DNA of 64,000 bases from an uncultured Oscillospiraceae bacterium. GTDB lineage: Bacteria > Bacillota > Clostridia > Oscillospirales > Oscillospiraceae. The position numbers and the translations under genes were made by a program. The stretch lies in the NCBI GenBank assembly GCA_944385415.1, contig CALWXC010000012.1:20849-84848 (forward strand). The letters run 5' to 3'. A model generated the notes under the pieces. That model searched no databases, was not told where the DNA came from, and was given only the letters and a program-made list of their open reading frames with translations. This document shows positions 36,417 to 44,199 of the stretch, in pieces (position 1 is the stretch's first letter; the number at the start of each line of letters is the position of its first letter).

Positions 36417-37388
36417 TCAATGGTGCGCAATAGCCGCTCTGCTGATCTGGTCACACAAATCTAACGCATAGTTCGCATCTACAGCACCTGCAATTTGTTC
36501 TCCAGTGCCGTTGATCCGTTGGTAAAACGCACACAGCTCCTCCCGAAGCGGCTCCTGCATGGGAACAAATACACGCTGTGTTACACTGTCCTGTCGGTAT
36601 GCATGCTCTTGTCCTTCATACACCACAAAATTGGTATTTTGCGTAACTGTCAGAGCGCGGTTCAACAGGTCTGCCGCAATGTAGCTGGTATCTGTATGCA
36701 CAATAATTTCCCGCACCTTATTTTGTGTAACGCGGCTGGCACCCAGTGTTGCCACACCACCATTACCAAATGCTAACAACGCTTGCACGTAGTCCAGTCG
36801 GTCACTGCAATGGCAAAAACCACCCGCCGCTTGCAGAGTTGCGTTTTGGCCGGGCAATAGCACATTGCAAACCAAATCGATATCATGGATCATCATATCC
36901 TGCACAACATCTGCATCGGTAATACGGCCGTTAAATGGACTGTATCGTCTGGCTTCGATAGCCAAAATATGCTCATGGCGCAATATTTTTACCAGTTCCC
37001 GCACCACGGGATTAAATCGTTCCACATGTCCAACCGCCATAACACAACCTGCATTGCTAAACGCAGAAGCAATTTCCTGGCCGTCCTTTGGCTGCAAAGC
37101 CAGGGGCTTCTCGACCAGCGCATGGACACCACGATTTGCTGCTTCAATGGCAACCTCATGATGCAAAGAGGAAGGCACCGCTATTACTACTGCGTCCACC
37201 TCTGTCAGCAAAGCCTGTGCTGATGGAAACGCTTTGACTGAAAACTGATTCGCGACCTTCTCCGCACGGGCCCCGTCTGGGTCATAAATACCTACCAGTT
37301 GAAACAGCGTTGTTTCAGAGGACAAAATTCTGACGTGATTGAAGCCCATGCTGCCAACGCCCATGACGCCAATCTTACAGATATTCAT
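36417..37388 (-). CDS. Gfo/Idh/MocA sugar-nucleotide dehydrogenase (WbpB-like)
   Basis: This NAD-dependent oxidoreductase of about 323 residues starts MNICKIGVMGVGSMGFNHVR, with the dinucleotide motif GVGSMG. It carries the family signature VEKPLALQP. VGHVERFNPVVREL is typical of enzymes oxidising the 3-position of UDP-N-acetyl-glucosaminuronate. GGGAGG lies seven bases before the ATG, which excludes a longer upstream frame. It lies 13 bases after the glycosyltransferase gene. The preceding pathway enzyme, UDP-GlcNAc 6-dehydrogenase (WbpA), is not in the window. Confidence 0.85.
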   Translation of the reverse strand: MNICKIGVMGVGSMGFNHVRILSSETTLFQLVGIYDPDGARAEKVANQFSVKAFPSAQALLTEVDAVVIAVPSSLHHEVAIEAANRGVHALVEKPLALQPKDGQEIASAFSNAGCVMAVGHVERFNPVVRELVKILRHEHILAIEARRYSPFNGRITDADVVQDMMIHDIDLVCNVLLPGQNATLQAAGGFCHCSDRLDYVQALLAFGNGGVATLGASRVTQNKVREIIVHTDTSYIAADLLNRALTVTQNTNFVVYEGQEHAYRQDSVTQRVFVPMQEPLREELCAFYQRINGTGEQIAGAVDANYALDLCDQISRAAIAHH

Positions 37389-37401
37389 ATGGTTTCCTCC
37401 C

Positions 37402-39507
37402 TTACTCGTTGATGCCTCCATAAAGCTTAACATAGTTTTCCCCCAGCAGAGGCAATATCTTTTGATATTCCGGCTGCTCCAAAAGCTGGCGAACAGCAGG
37501 ATCGTCAAGCATGAACTGCTCCAGAATACGTTTTACATGCTGCGCCAGCGAAATCAGCTTTGGATCGGATTGTAATAAAACACGCTGTTTTAAAAGAAAA
37601 TCAACTGTTTTTTTCAGGATTGGTGCATTTTCCAGTGCTTTTCGCAGTTCCCGGACATAGCCTATCTCGTCTGGCACTTCTCTCGCCTTTAAAAGGGAAA
37701 ATGCAAATTGGTGCAAAGCCGGGAGCGTCTTGCGATCTTCCTCGTCTTCCAAAAGCGCTACGTTATAGTAATTGGGTAAATAGTCCCCGGCCAGTGTACA
37801 GAATTGATTTATCAGCTGAATGCCGGTCGCTGTGTCGCTCCAATCATATGCCTGTACTGCGGCGGCTGTTAATTCAAACAAGAATTGGAATTTTACCATA
37901 GATGCATAGAAATCATCCTGCTCCATCCAGGCCGCAAGCTTCTCCTGTATCCCAGGCCGTGCGCCAATAGCGGCAGCCGTATTCCGCAAGCTATCCACGC
38001 CTTTTTGATAAAATCCATCCGGAAGAGATGCGCCGTACAGAACGGCATGTAGAATGACCGGGTTCGGAACCTCTTTCCACCTTTGGATTTGTCCCAGCAG
38101 TATGTTCAGTTTCTCCGGCTCCGTCTCATCCATGGCTCTTGCCGCTATGCCCAAATCACCTGAAACACTGCGAAACACACGCCATCCATGTGATTCTTCG
38201 TCACCAAACATGATTGCTGCAAGGCCCAGGCAAACGGTGCGATGTTTCCATTTTTCTTCATCCTCTGGACCCGCTGCCAAAGCATCATTCATATGTTTGG
38301 CGCATAGTCTCTCTGCGTCTTCCGCTGTTTCCGGCTTCTCATGAAGCTCCTGCAGCAGAACCAGGCTATTTTTTACATGTTTGTCTGTTTGCAGCAGCTG
38401 GTCGTCTTTTTGCAGAATTTCTACCGCTTTTTTTGCATTTTCCAATTCCAGATATGATTTGGCAACTATTTGGCAGGCCTGCGTATAATGCTCCGGCATG
38501 CAAAAACTTACTGTGGAAACTGTAGTCTCTCCAATATCATAATTGCCGTTTTGATAGTCTACGTAGCCTGTGAGATATTGCTCTCCATAATATAGCGAAC
38601 GCTCATAATTCTTTAAATTATAGAAAAAAACCGCAGCCAAAATATTTGTGTCTATCCGGAAAAAAATAGACTGGGCAAAGTGCTTCTCGCCCCACTGCAA
38701 CCATTCTTCCGTCTCTGGAATGCCGTTTTCCATGGCAACACGATTAGCAAAGCGGCATATCGCGGCAGCTACCGCAGCATTCTGTTTTTGGGGATCCGCC
38801 ATAATCAGTTTCATTCCATGGCGGATATATTCCATCTGCTCTGCTTTAAAATGATGGCTGGATTCTATAGCCTGCAAAATAACGCGAAGGTCATCCGGAT
38901 TTTGCCTCAGCTCCTCCCGCAGCAGGGTCATATTGCGCTTTTGTTTTTCCTCTGCACGCTCTCCCAAATTGTTTGCATATCCATCATGATGTATGATGGT
39001 ATGCTGCAATATTTCACTCATTTGCCCTATTTGCATTGTCCAGTGTTCATGAATGGCCCCTGTATAGCGAACGCCGTTCATCCGCGCCAGACGTAAAGAA
39101 GTAAAATCCGTATATTCTGTACTTCGCATATCGGTAGTCAGATAATTGCGTGCAATAACAGAGGCAAAATCCACGTTTTTTTTCGCCGGCGCTTTTAGAA
39201 AACGGACCAGCTCATCAATATCCGGGTCCAAGTATTCATCCGCATCAATTGTGAAATGCCACAGGCCGCTGCAGCGGTCCATAACGGCGTTTCTCGCCGC
39301 AGAAAAGTCATTGACCCATGTAAAGTCAAACAGGATATCCGCATAGCGCTCCGCCACTTCACGGGTCCCGTCATCCGAGCCGGTATCCGCAATCACCAGT
39401 TCACAGGAAATTGCATCCCGTAGCGGTTGGAGCGCCTGCAGGCATTTTTCAATGCACCGAATTTCATTTTTTACTATCATGCCAATGGAGAGCAGCGGCT
39501 TTGCCAT
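37402..39507 (-). CDS. Family 2 glycosyltransferase with long helical C-terminal region
   Basis: The product (about 701 residues) begins with a GT2 domain: LLSIGMIVKNEIRCIEKCLQ, then LVIADTGSDDGTREVAERYA, and the metal-binding DADEY near residue 95. After about residue 230 it is mainly helical with TPR-like pairs of helices. A similar GT2-plus-TPR layout is known in clostridial flagellin glycosyltransferases. The start at 39507 has GGAAAGGA 11 bases upstream. It is the first gene past the flagellin terminator, with no obvious promoter of its own, so read-through from flagellin is likely. Flagellin is the probable acceptor, by position. Confidence 0.82.
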   Translation of the reverse strand: MAKPLLSIGMIVKNEIRCIEKCLQALQPLRDAISCELVIADTGSDDGTREVAERYADILFDFTWVNDFSAARNAVMDRCSGLWHFTIDADEYLDPDIDELVRFLKAPAKKNVDFASVIARNYLTTDMRSTEYTDFTSLRLARMNGVRYTGAIHEHWTMQIGQMSEILQHTIIHHDGYANNLGERAEEKQKRNMTLLREELRQNPDDLRVILQAIESSHHFKAEQMEYIRHGMKLIMADPQKQNAAVAAAICRFANRVAMENGIPETEEWLQWGEKHFAQSIFFRIDTNILAAVFFYNLKNYERSLYYGEQYLTGYVDYQNGNYDIGETTVSTVSFCMPEHYTQACQIVAKSYLELENAKKAVEILQKDDQLLQTDKHVKNSLVLLQELHEKPETAEDAERLCAKHMNDALAAGPEDEEKWKHRTVCLGLAAIMFGDEESHGWRVFRSVSGDLGIAARAMDETEPEKLNILLGQIQRWKEVPNPVILHAVLYGASLPDGFYQKGVDSLRNTAAAIGARPGIQEKLAAWMEQDDFYASMVKFQFLFELTAAAVQAYDWSDTATGIQLINQFCTLAGDYLPNYYNVALLEDEEDRKTLPALHQFAFSLLKAREVPDEIGYVRELRKALENAPILKKTVDFLLKQRVLLQSDPKLISLAQHVKRILEQFMLDDPAVRQLLEQPEYQKILPLLGENYVKLYGGINE

Positions 39508-39548
39508 TGAGGCACACATCCTTTCCGTATACCAATTTCTTGAACGAT

Positions 39549-39582
39549 AAAAAAAGGGGGCGACCCTTTCGGGCCACCCCCC
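39549..39582 (-). terminator. Intrinsic terminator after flagellin
   Basis: On the minus strand an 11-bp stem with two G-U pairs and a GAAA tetraloop (39556-39581) is followed by seven U residues (39555-39549). It lies about 30 bases beyond the flagellin stop and about 40 bases before the glycosyltransferase gene. Partial read-through would give much flagellin mRNA and little glycosylation mRNA. Confidence 0.88.
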
Positions 39583-39610
39583 GATTGCCGGGAAGCAACA
39601 GGCGCTGCAA

Positions 39611-41356
39611 TTACTGGAGCAGCTGCAGAACGCCCTGCGGTACCTGATTGGCCTGAGCCAGCATCGCCTGGGCGGACTGGATCAGAATGTTGTTCTTGGT
39701 GTAGGACATCATCTCTTCGGCCACGTCGGTGTCGCGGATGGTGGACTCGGCGTCCTGGATGTTCTCCTGCATGACGGACAGGTTGTTGATGGTGTGGTCC
39801 AGACGGTTCTGGGTGGCACCCAGCGTACCACGCACATCGGAGACATAGTTGATGGAGTCCTTGATCATGTTCAGAGCCGCAGCGGCGGAGTCCTGATCGG
39901 AGATCTTCATGTCGGTCAGGCCCAAGGCCGCCACATGGGTATCCTTGATGGATACAACCAGCTTGTTGAAGTCGTCACTGGTATCGCCAATCTGCAGCGT
40001 CAGCGGCTTGCCGTCTTCACCGGTCGTCGTCTCCGTGACAGAAGCCATGCCGGTGGAAATGGCTGCTGCAATGCCATCCATAGTCTTAAAGTTGGAGCCA
40101 TCGGTACCGCTCTTTTGCGCCAGCGTCAGGGAGCCAGCAGCATTCACACCAACACTCCAAGTCTTACTGTTTGCATTGATGGCATTGGCCAACGCCTTCA
40201 GCTGATCCGCAACCGCAGCGTTGCTGTCCACTTGAACCACAGAGGCGTCGCCACCAATATTCGCAAATTTGCTGTCATCGCCGACTGCCAGCACATATGT
40301 CTTGCCATCAATGGTGATGCTGAAGCCATCATTGTTTTTCGCAGTGGTGGCATCCATGCCCAAGTTGGCCGTGGTAATAATGGTATTGGCCAAAATCTCC
40401 GGCGTACCCTTCTGACCTTGATGGAGCTCAATGGTACCGGCGTTCCAGTTGGAACCGCTCATGGAACCTTCGGCCGTCGTCACGCTGACATTCCAGTTGG
40501 CGCCAAAGACAGCTGTCGAAGCATTATCAACAGCATTGGGATCCGGATTCAGTGTAAAGGTCAACTTACCCGTAGCTTGATCAAATTCCATGTCGAAGTA
40601 GGCCGTTTGGACACCACCAACATCGGCAGTGCTGGAAGCAGCAATAGCTGCTGCAATCAGTGCCTTAACATCCTGCTCACCATTTGCCACAGCAGCAGAC
40701 GTGATTGTGATAGCAGCGCCGCCAACTGTGATGGTCATAGTCTCACCAGCAGCAGTCACGCCAGTCCAGGTCAAATCGCTCAGGTCCACCTCAAATTGGG
40801 TCTTGATAGTTTCCTTGCCTTCCTGATAGACCACGGTGTTTGTGCCAATTGTGGCACCACTTGTTGCCAAGTTCGCGCTGGTCAGTGCATCGATGCCGCT
40901 CAGGTCAAAGCTGGTGCTGGTGGTCGCAGCGGACATGGAGCCGTCCAGCAGCTTGATGCCGTTGAAGTTGGCGGAATCGGCAATGCGGTCGATTTCTTCC
41001 TTCAGCTGATCGACTTCCTTCTGCAGCTGCAGACGGTCGGTCTCATTCTCGTAGGTACCGTTGGCGGACTGCTCAGCTAACTCGTACATACGGTTCAGCA
41101 TGTCATGGACTTCGGTCAGAGCGCCTTCAGCGGTCTGCACCAGAGAGATGCCGTCCTTGGCGTTGTCCTGTGCCTTACCCAAACCGGTGATCTGGGCACG
41201 CATCTTCTCGGAAATAGCCAGACCAGCAGCGTCATCGCCGGCGCGGTTGATCTTGTAACCGGAAGACAGTTTCTCCAGGTTCTTGGAGAGGGCAGAAGTG
41301 TTGTTGTTGTAATTCCGGTAGGCGTTCATCGCCATAATGTTGTGTTGGATACGCAT
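39611..41356 (-). CDS. fliC: Flagellin
   Basis: Flagellin is the filament subunit exported through the flagellar channel. The 581-residue product has the conserved N-terminal D0/D1 domain (MRIQHNIMAMNAYRNYNNNT and the following LSSGYKINRAGDDAAGLAIS). Its C-terminal D0/D1 domain ends NILIQSAQAMLAQANQVPQG plus VLQLLQ. The central variable region of about 300 residues is rich in Thr, Ala and Ser, giving many potential O-glycosylation sites. No cysteine is seen. It has its own sigma-28 promoter, a GGA-rich leader and a terminator. csrA and fliW lie upstream and glycan genes downstream. The symbol hag would be used in Bacillus. Confidence 0.97.
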   Translation of the reverse strand: MRIQHNIMAMNAYRNYNNNTSALSKNLEKLSSGYKINRAGDDAAGLAISEKMRAQITGLGKAQDNAKDGISLVQTAEGALTEVHDMLNRMYELAEQSANGTYENETDRLQLQKEVDQLKEEIDRIADSANFNGIKLLDGSMSAATTSTSFDLSGIDALTSANLATSGATIGTNTVVYQEGKETIKTQFEVDLSDLTWTGVTAAGETMTITVGGAAITITSAAVANGEQDVKALIAAAIAASSTADVGGVQTAYFDMEFDQATGKLTFTLNPDPNAVDNASTAVFGANWNVSVTTAEGSMSGSNWNAGTIELHQGQKGTPEILANTIITTANLGMDATTAKNNDGFSITIDGKTYVLAVGDDSKFANIGGDASVVQVDSNAAVADQLKALANAINANSKTWSVGVNAAGSLTLAQKSGTDGSNFKTMDGIAAAISTGMASVTETTTGEDGKPLTLQIGDTSDDFNKLVVSIKDTHVAALGLTDMKISDQDSAAAALNMIKDSINYVSDVRGTLGATQNRLDHTINNLSVMQENIQDAESTIRDTDVAEEMMSYTKNNILIQSAQAMLAQANQVPQGVLQLLQ

Positions 41357-41460
41357 AAAATTTTCCTCCTTGAAAGAATGTCAGGACCAGTTCCTTCTCG
41401 TCCTTTGTATTTCCTCCGTCCCCCGCAGGCCTTCACAGGGGACGACTGAAACCTTACAAT
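41357..41460 (-). promoter_or_regulatory. GGA-rich flagellin leader, probable CsrA target
   Basis: The leader of about 100 bases from the sigma-28 start to the flagellin ATG contains seven GGA motifs (TCC on the plus strand between 41364 and 41421). Two of them form the AAGGAGGAA ribosome site. CsrA binds GGA in exposed loops and blocks the ribosome site in Bacillus flagellin mRNA. The csrA and fliW genes are just upstream here. A stem could form between the GTCCCC and GGGGGAC segments near 41419-41444. Confidence 0.65.
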
Positions 41461-41464
41461 GCTT

Positions 41465-41491
41465 ATATCGTACCATATAAAAAAAAGTTAA
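41465..41491 (-). promoter_or_regulatory. Sigma-28 promoter of flagellin
   Basis: On the minus strand TTAA (41491-41488) is followed after 15 bases by TACGATAT (41472-41465). Transcription would start near 41458. The layout equals that of the cheA, flgM and hemerythrin promoters, with two changes in the first two bases of the -10 box. Confidence 0.83.
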
Positions 41492-41523
41492 GGGCATTTT
41501 GAAAAAAATTTTCTTTTTACCAA

Positions 41524-41712
41524 TTATGCATATGTATCGATATACACACCTTTTGCCACAGGGCTCTGCTGAGGCAACATTTCCAGTAAACCCTGGGCCA
41601 TTGCTTCTTGTGAGTCCATAGCCTTCTTGGTCACAGACAGAGAATACTGCTGCATCAGCTCTGCCGAGTTCAGAGACATAGCGGTTCCTGCAATGCTGGT
41701 CATCATGCTCAT
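41524..41712 (-). CDS. YjfB-family putative motility protein
   Basis: The 62-residue product MSMMTSIAGTAMSLNSAELM and the following QQYSLSVTKKAMDSQEAMAQ match the small YjfB motility family, whose function is unknown. It lies three bases after csrA and ends about 30 bases before the flagellin promoter. It therefore probably forms the last gene of the flgM operon. No membrane segment or signal peptide is seen. Confidence 0.78.
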   Translation of the reverse strand: MSMMTSIAGTAMSLNSAELMQQYSLSVTKKAMDSQEAMAQGLLEMLPQQSPVAKGVYIDTYA

Positions 41713-41715
41713 CGG

Positions 41716-41964
41716 TTATCCCTCCTTATGCTGCTCAGAATGAAGCAGCGCAGTTTCCAAAGCCTCCACCAGCGATGCATCACCGGCGGCTGCATCCTGA
41801 TTGACAAATGCCGCCTGCTGCAATTCGCTGCGCAGGATCAATATATCCCGCGGTGCGTCAATGCCCAAATTCACGGTACCGTTGGGCTCCACCCCCAGTA
41901 CCGTCACTGTGATTTGCTCTCCCAACAGGAAGGATTCGCCTGCCTTGCGGCGTAATACCAGCAT
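41716..41964 (-). CDS. csrA: Translational regulator CsrA
   Basis: CsrA is an RNA-binding dimer that represses flagellin translation when not bound by FliW. The 82-residue product starts MLVLRRKAGESFLLGEQITV and contains APRDILILRSE with the conserved RNA-contacting Arg. The C-terminal tail is longer than in E. coli, as usual in Bacillota. The start overlaps the fliW stop in a TGATG arrangement, so antagonist and regulator are translated together. Confidence 0.94.
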   Translation of the reverse strand: MLVLRRKAGESFLLGEQITVTVLGVEPNGTVNLGIDAPRDILILRSELQQAAFVNQDAAAGDASLVEALETALLHSEQHKEG

Positions 41965-42410
41965 CAGCCGCACCCCCTATTGGAAAGTTCATCCAGTCGA
42001 TGACGCATACCATAGCAGTCCGACTCCAAAATGGTTTGCATGGCCTGATGGGTATCTTCATTGACTGCCACAGGACAGCGGAGATTGACCGTGCTGGCCC
42101 CCACGGGCTGCCGTACCACACAGAGTACATAATAGCAAAGTTCCTCGCTCTGCTCCACTTGCATCTGCTGCAATTCCTCCGCCGTCAGCACCGGCGCATA
42201 CGTGGGACATATGGAGAATGGATTCATCGCCACAAAGGCCAAAGACGGCGTTTGCAGGCTTTGAAAGCACAGCAAATTGCCGTCGCTGCCTGCAAAGGGC
42301 AACAGAAGAAACGACCGCTCCTCTTCAAAGCCAAACAAACCTTGTGGGAAGGTCAGCACATCCTCTTTTTCATAAGTCACGACGCCGAAATATTTGGTGC
42401 TGGTCTGCAA
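41964..42410 (-). CDS. fliW: Flagellar assembly factor FliW
   Basis: FliW binds either flagellin or CsrA and so couples flagellin synthesis to its secretion. The 148-residue product has the family sequence LTFPQGLFGFEEERSFLLLP and LAFVAMNPFSICPTYAP. It starts with TTG, seven bases after AGGAGG. It lies between the DUF6470 gene and csrA, the same order as in Bacillus. Confidence 0.93.
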   Translation of the reverse strand: MQTSTKYFGVVTYEKEDVLTFPQGLFGFEEERSFLLLPFAGSDGNLLCFQSLQTPSLAFVAMNPFSICPTYAPVLTAEELQQMQVEQSEELCYYVLCVVRQPVGASTVNLRCPVAVNEDTHQAMQTILESDCYGMRHRLDELSNRGCG

Positions 42411-42424
42411 TCTGTTACCTCCTG

Positions 42425-43030
42425 TTATGCTTTGACGTCCACGGGCTCATAATTGGGGTCCGAAGACGGCGGTACATACAGCGGGCCTCCCACATACTTA
42501 ATAATGACGTCAGGCCGCTGTGTCATGGTAAATTCAATATCTCCCGGCACAAAAGTAAACTGCATTTGCTCCATGCGCCAGTCAAAATTCAGTTTGTCCA
42601 TCTCATATTGGACATTGAGTTCGCCGCCGTTCCAGGAAATTTCCGGTGCCACCGACGGCAAAAACTGAAGGTTTAGATCGGCAGGGCGCTCCAGTACAGC
42701 CTGGCGTGCCAGGTTGGGGATTACCTGTCCATCTACTGTGGCTTCCATCATCATGCGGCCCTCCCGCGAAATGCTGGCCGTGGCTTGATAGGCGGCCTGA
42801 CGGCCTGATTGCGCACTCTGCTCAATGCTCCGTACAGTGGTAGGCACAATAGAATTACGGGCCTCAAAGGTGTCAATCTTCACCTGGATGGGTTGGCTGC
42901 GAATTTGCAGGCCACCCTTGTCTCGGGAGATCTCCAAATTGGCCGTACCCCTGGCATACTCCAGCCGGGCATTGGTCACTTTCATTTGAATTTCAATGGG
43001 TATGGTTTGTATTTCAATCAATGGTTGCAT
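42425..43030 (-). CDS. DUF6470 family protein (YviE-like)
   Basis: The 201-residue product starts MQPLIEIQTIPIEIQMKVTN. It contains the block LEISRDKGGLQIRSQPIQVK and a C-terminal DIEFTMTQRPDVIIKYVGGP, which match the YviE-like family. In Bacillus yviE also lies between flgL and fliW. No function is established. The protein is soluble, beta-rich and probably flagellar. Confidence 0.85.
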   Translation of the reverse strand: MQPLIEIQTIPIEIQMKVTNARLEYARGTANLEISRDKGGLQIRSQPIQVKIDTFEARNSIVPTTVRSIEQSAQSGRQAAYQATASISREGRMMMEATVDGQVIPNLARQAVLERPADLNLQFLPSVAPEISWNGGELNVQYEMDKLNFDWRMEQMQFTFVPGDIEFTMTQRPDVIIKYVGGPLYVPPSSDPNYEPVDVKA

Positions 43031-43082
43031 ATCCTATGCTCCTTCTTTCTGCCTGATCCTTCAGGCGCTCGACACTTACTTT

Positions 43083-44180
43083 TTACTTCATATAATCCAG
43101 AAGAGATTGGGGAATCACATTGACGCCTACTTGCAGCGCCGCACTGTAGCAGGTCTGTGCCCACATCAACTCCGAAATGGCATCAGCCGGATCCACCATC
43201 TCCAAGCTCACCCGCTCCTCATTAAGGGCGGCAAAATTGGCGTCCAACTGCAAACCGTTGGTATTGAGGAAGCCCGTTTCTACATCCAGTTCCGCGTGTT
43301 TTTCGATGACTGCCTGCTTGGATGCGTTAAACGCGTCCAAGAGCTGCTCTGCCTTCTCCCGGTCGGCATCCTTGTCATAATTTTCAAACACATCGGCCAT
43401 GCGCAGCATGATAGAAGCCAAGTTCTTGGGGTTTCCGTTGTCATCCACACCGTAGCCCAGAATATCAATGCCAGAAATGGATGAATCAAAGGCCGTAGAC
43501 TCAATGACTTTATTATTATTGTCCAGTGCAAAGCCCAGGCCTATATCCACATACAACGGGTCTTCCTCAGCCCACGGCTTGAGTACCTTCTCCATAACTT
43601 CCCCGTTGGTCATATGCGTCCCATCCTCATTAAGAATGGGTTGCCCATCCGGTCCCACATATTCCTCTCCAGGCTTATCCATATTTTTATCAATATAGAC
43701 GCCCCGGTAAGTGATATAGCCGTCATCGTCGATGGCAAAGGGCGGCTCGCGGTTATCGGAGCCCGCAAAAATGTAATCTTCGTCATACTTGGCATTCATG
43801 CTCTGGATCATGGCCTCTGCGGCTCCCCGCAGCACCTTGGCCTGAGAGTCCAGATCGTCCATGGCGTTGGTGCCGTTCAAACCTCCCAGAATCGGCACCT
43901 TGCCCGTTTCATCAGAGAGTTCGTCCAAGATACCCTGGATGTTGCTCCAGGCCGTTTCAAATTTACTCTTCACCGTCTGGTTGTTCGCATACTGGGCCTG
44001 GGCAGCATTGAGAGAGCTGTGAATCTTAAATGCCCGCGTAGCCGCAGCAGGATTGGTAGCATAAGAGCTAAACTGACGCTGCGTCATGACCTTGGTCATG
44101 GCGTTGTTCATCAGATTGGTGCTATTCATCCGGTTGTACTGATAGTTAAAGAGCATGGAGTTGGTGGTTATACGCATCAT
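43083..44180 (-). CDS. flgL: Hook-filament junction protein FlgL (HAP3)
   Basis: FlgL joins the filament to the hook next to FlgK. The 365-residue product has the flagellin-like N-terminus (MRITTNSMLFNYQYNRMNST). Its C-terminus (ERVSLEMVDPADAISELMWA) is shared with the flagellin/FlgL family. The central domain is Asp- and Asn-rich. ATG codons at 44180 and 44177 are both usable. It follows flgK by 19 bases. Confidence 0.92.
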   Translation of the reverse strand: MMRITTNSMLFNYQYNRMNSTNLMNNAMTKVMTQRQFSSYATNPAAATRAFKIHSSLNAAQAQYANNQTVKSKFETAWSNIQGILDELSDETGKVPILGGLNGTNAMDDLDSQAKVLRGAAEAMIQSMNAKYDEDYIFAGSDNREPPFAIDDDGYITYRGVYIDKNMDKPGEEYVGPDGQPILNEDGTHMTNGEVMEKVLKPWAEEDPLYVDIGLGFALDNNNKVIESTAFDSSISGIDILGYGVDDNGNPKNLASIMLRMADVFENYDKDADREKAEQLLDAFNASKQAVIEKHAELDVETGFLNTNGLQLDANFAALNEERVSLEMVDPADAISELMWAQTCYSAALQVGVNVIPQSLLDYMK

Positions 44181-44199
44181 AATTCATTCACCTCGTATC

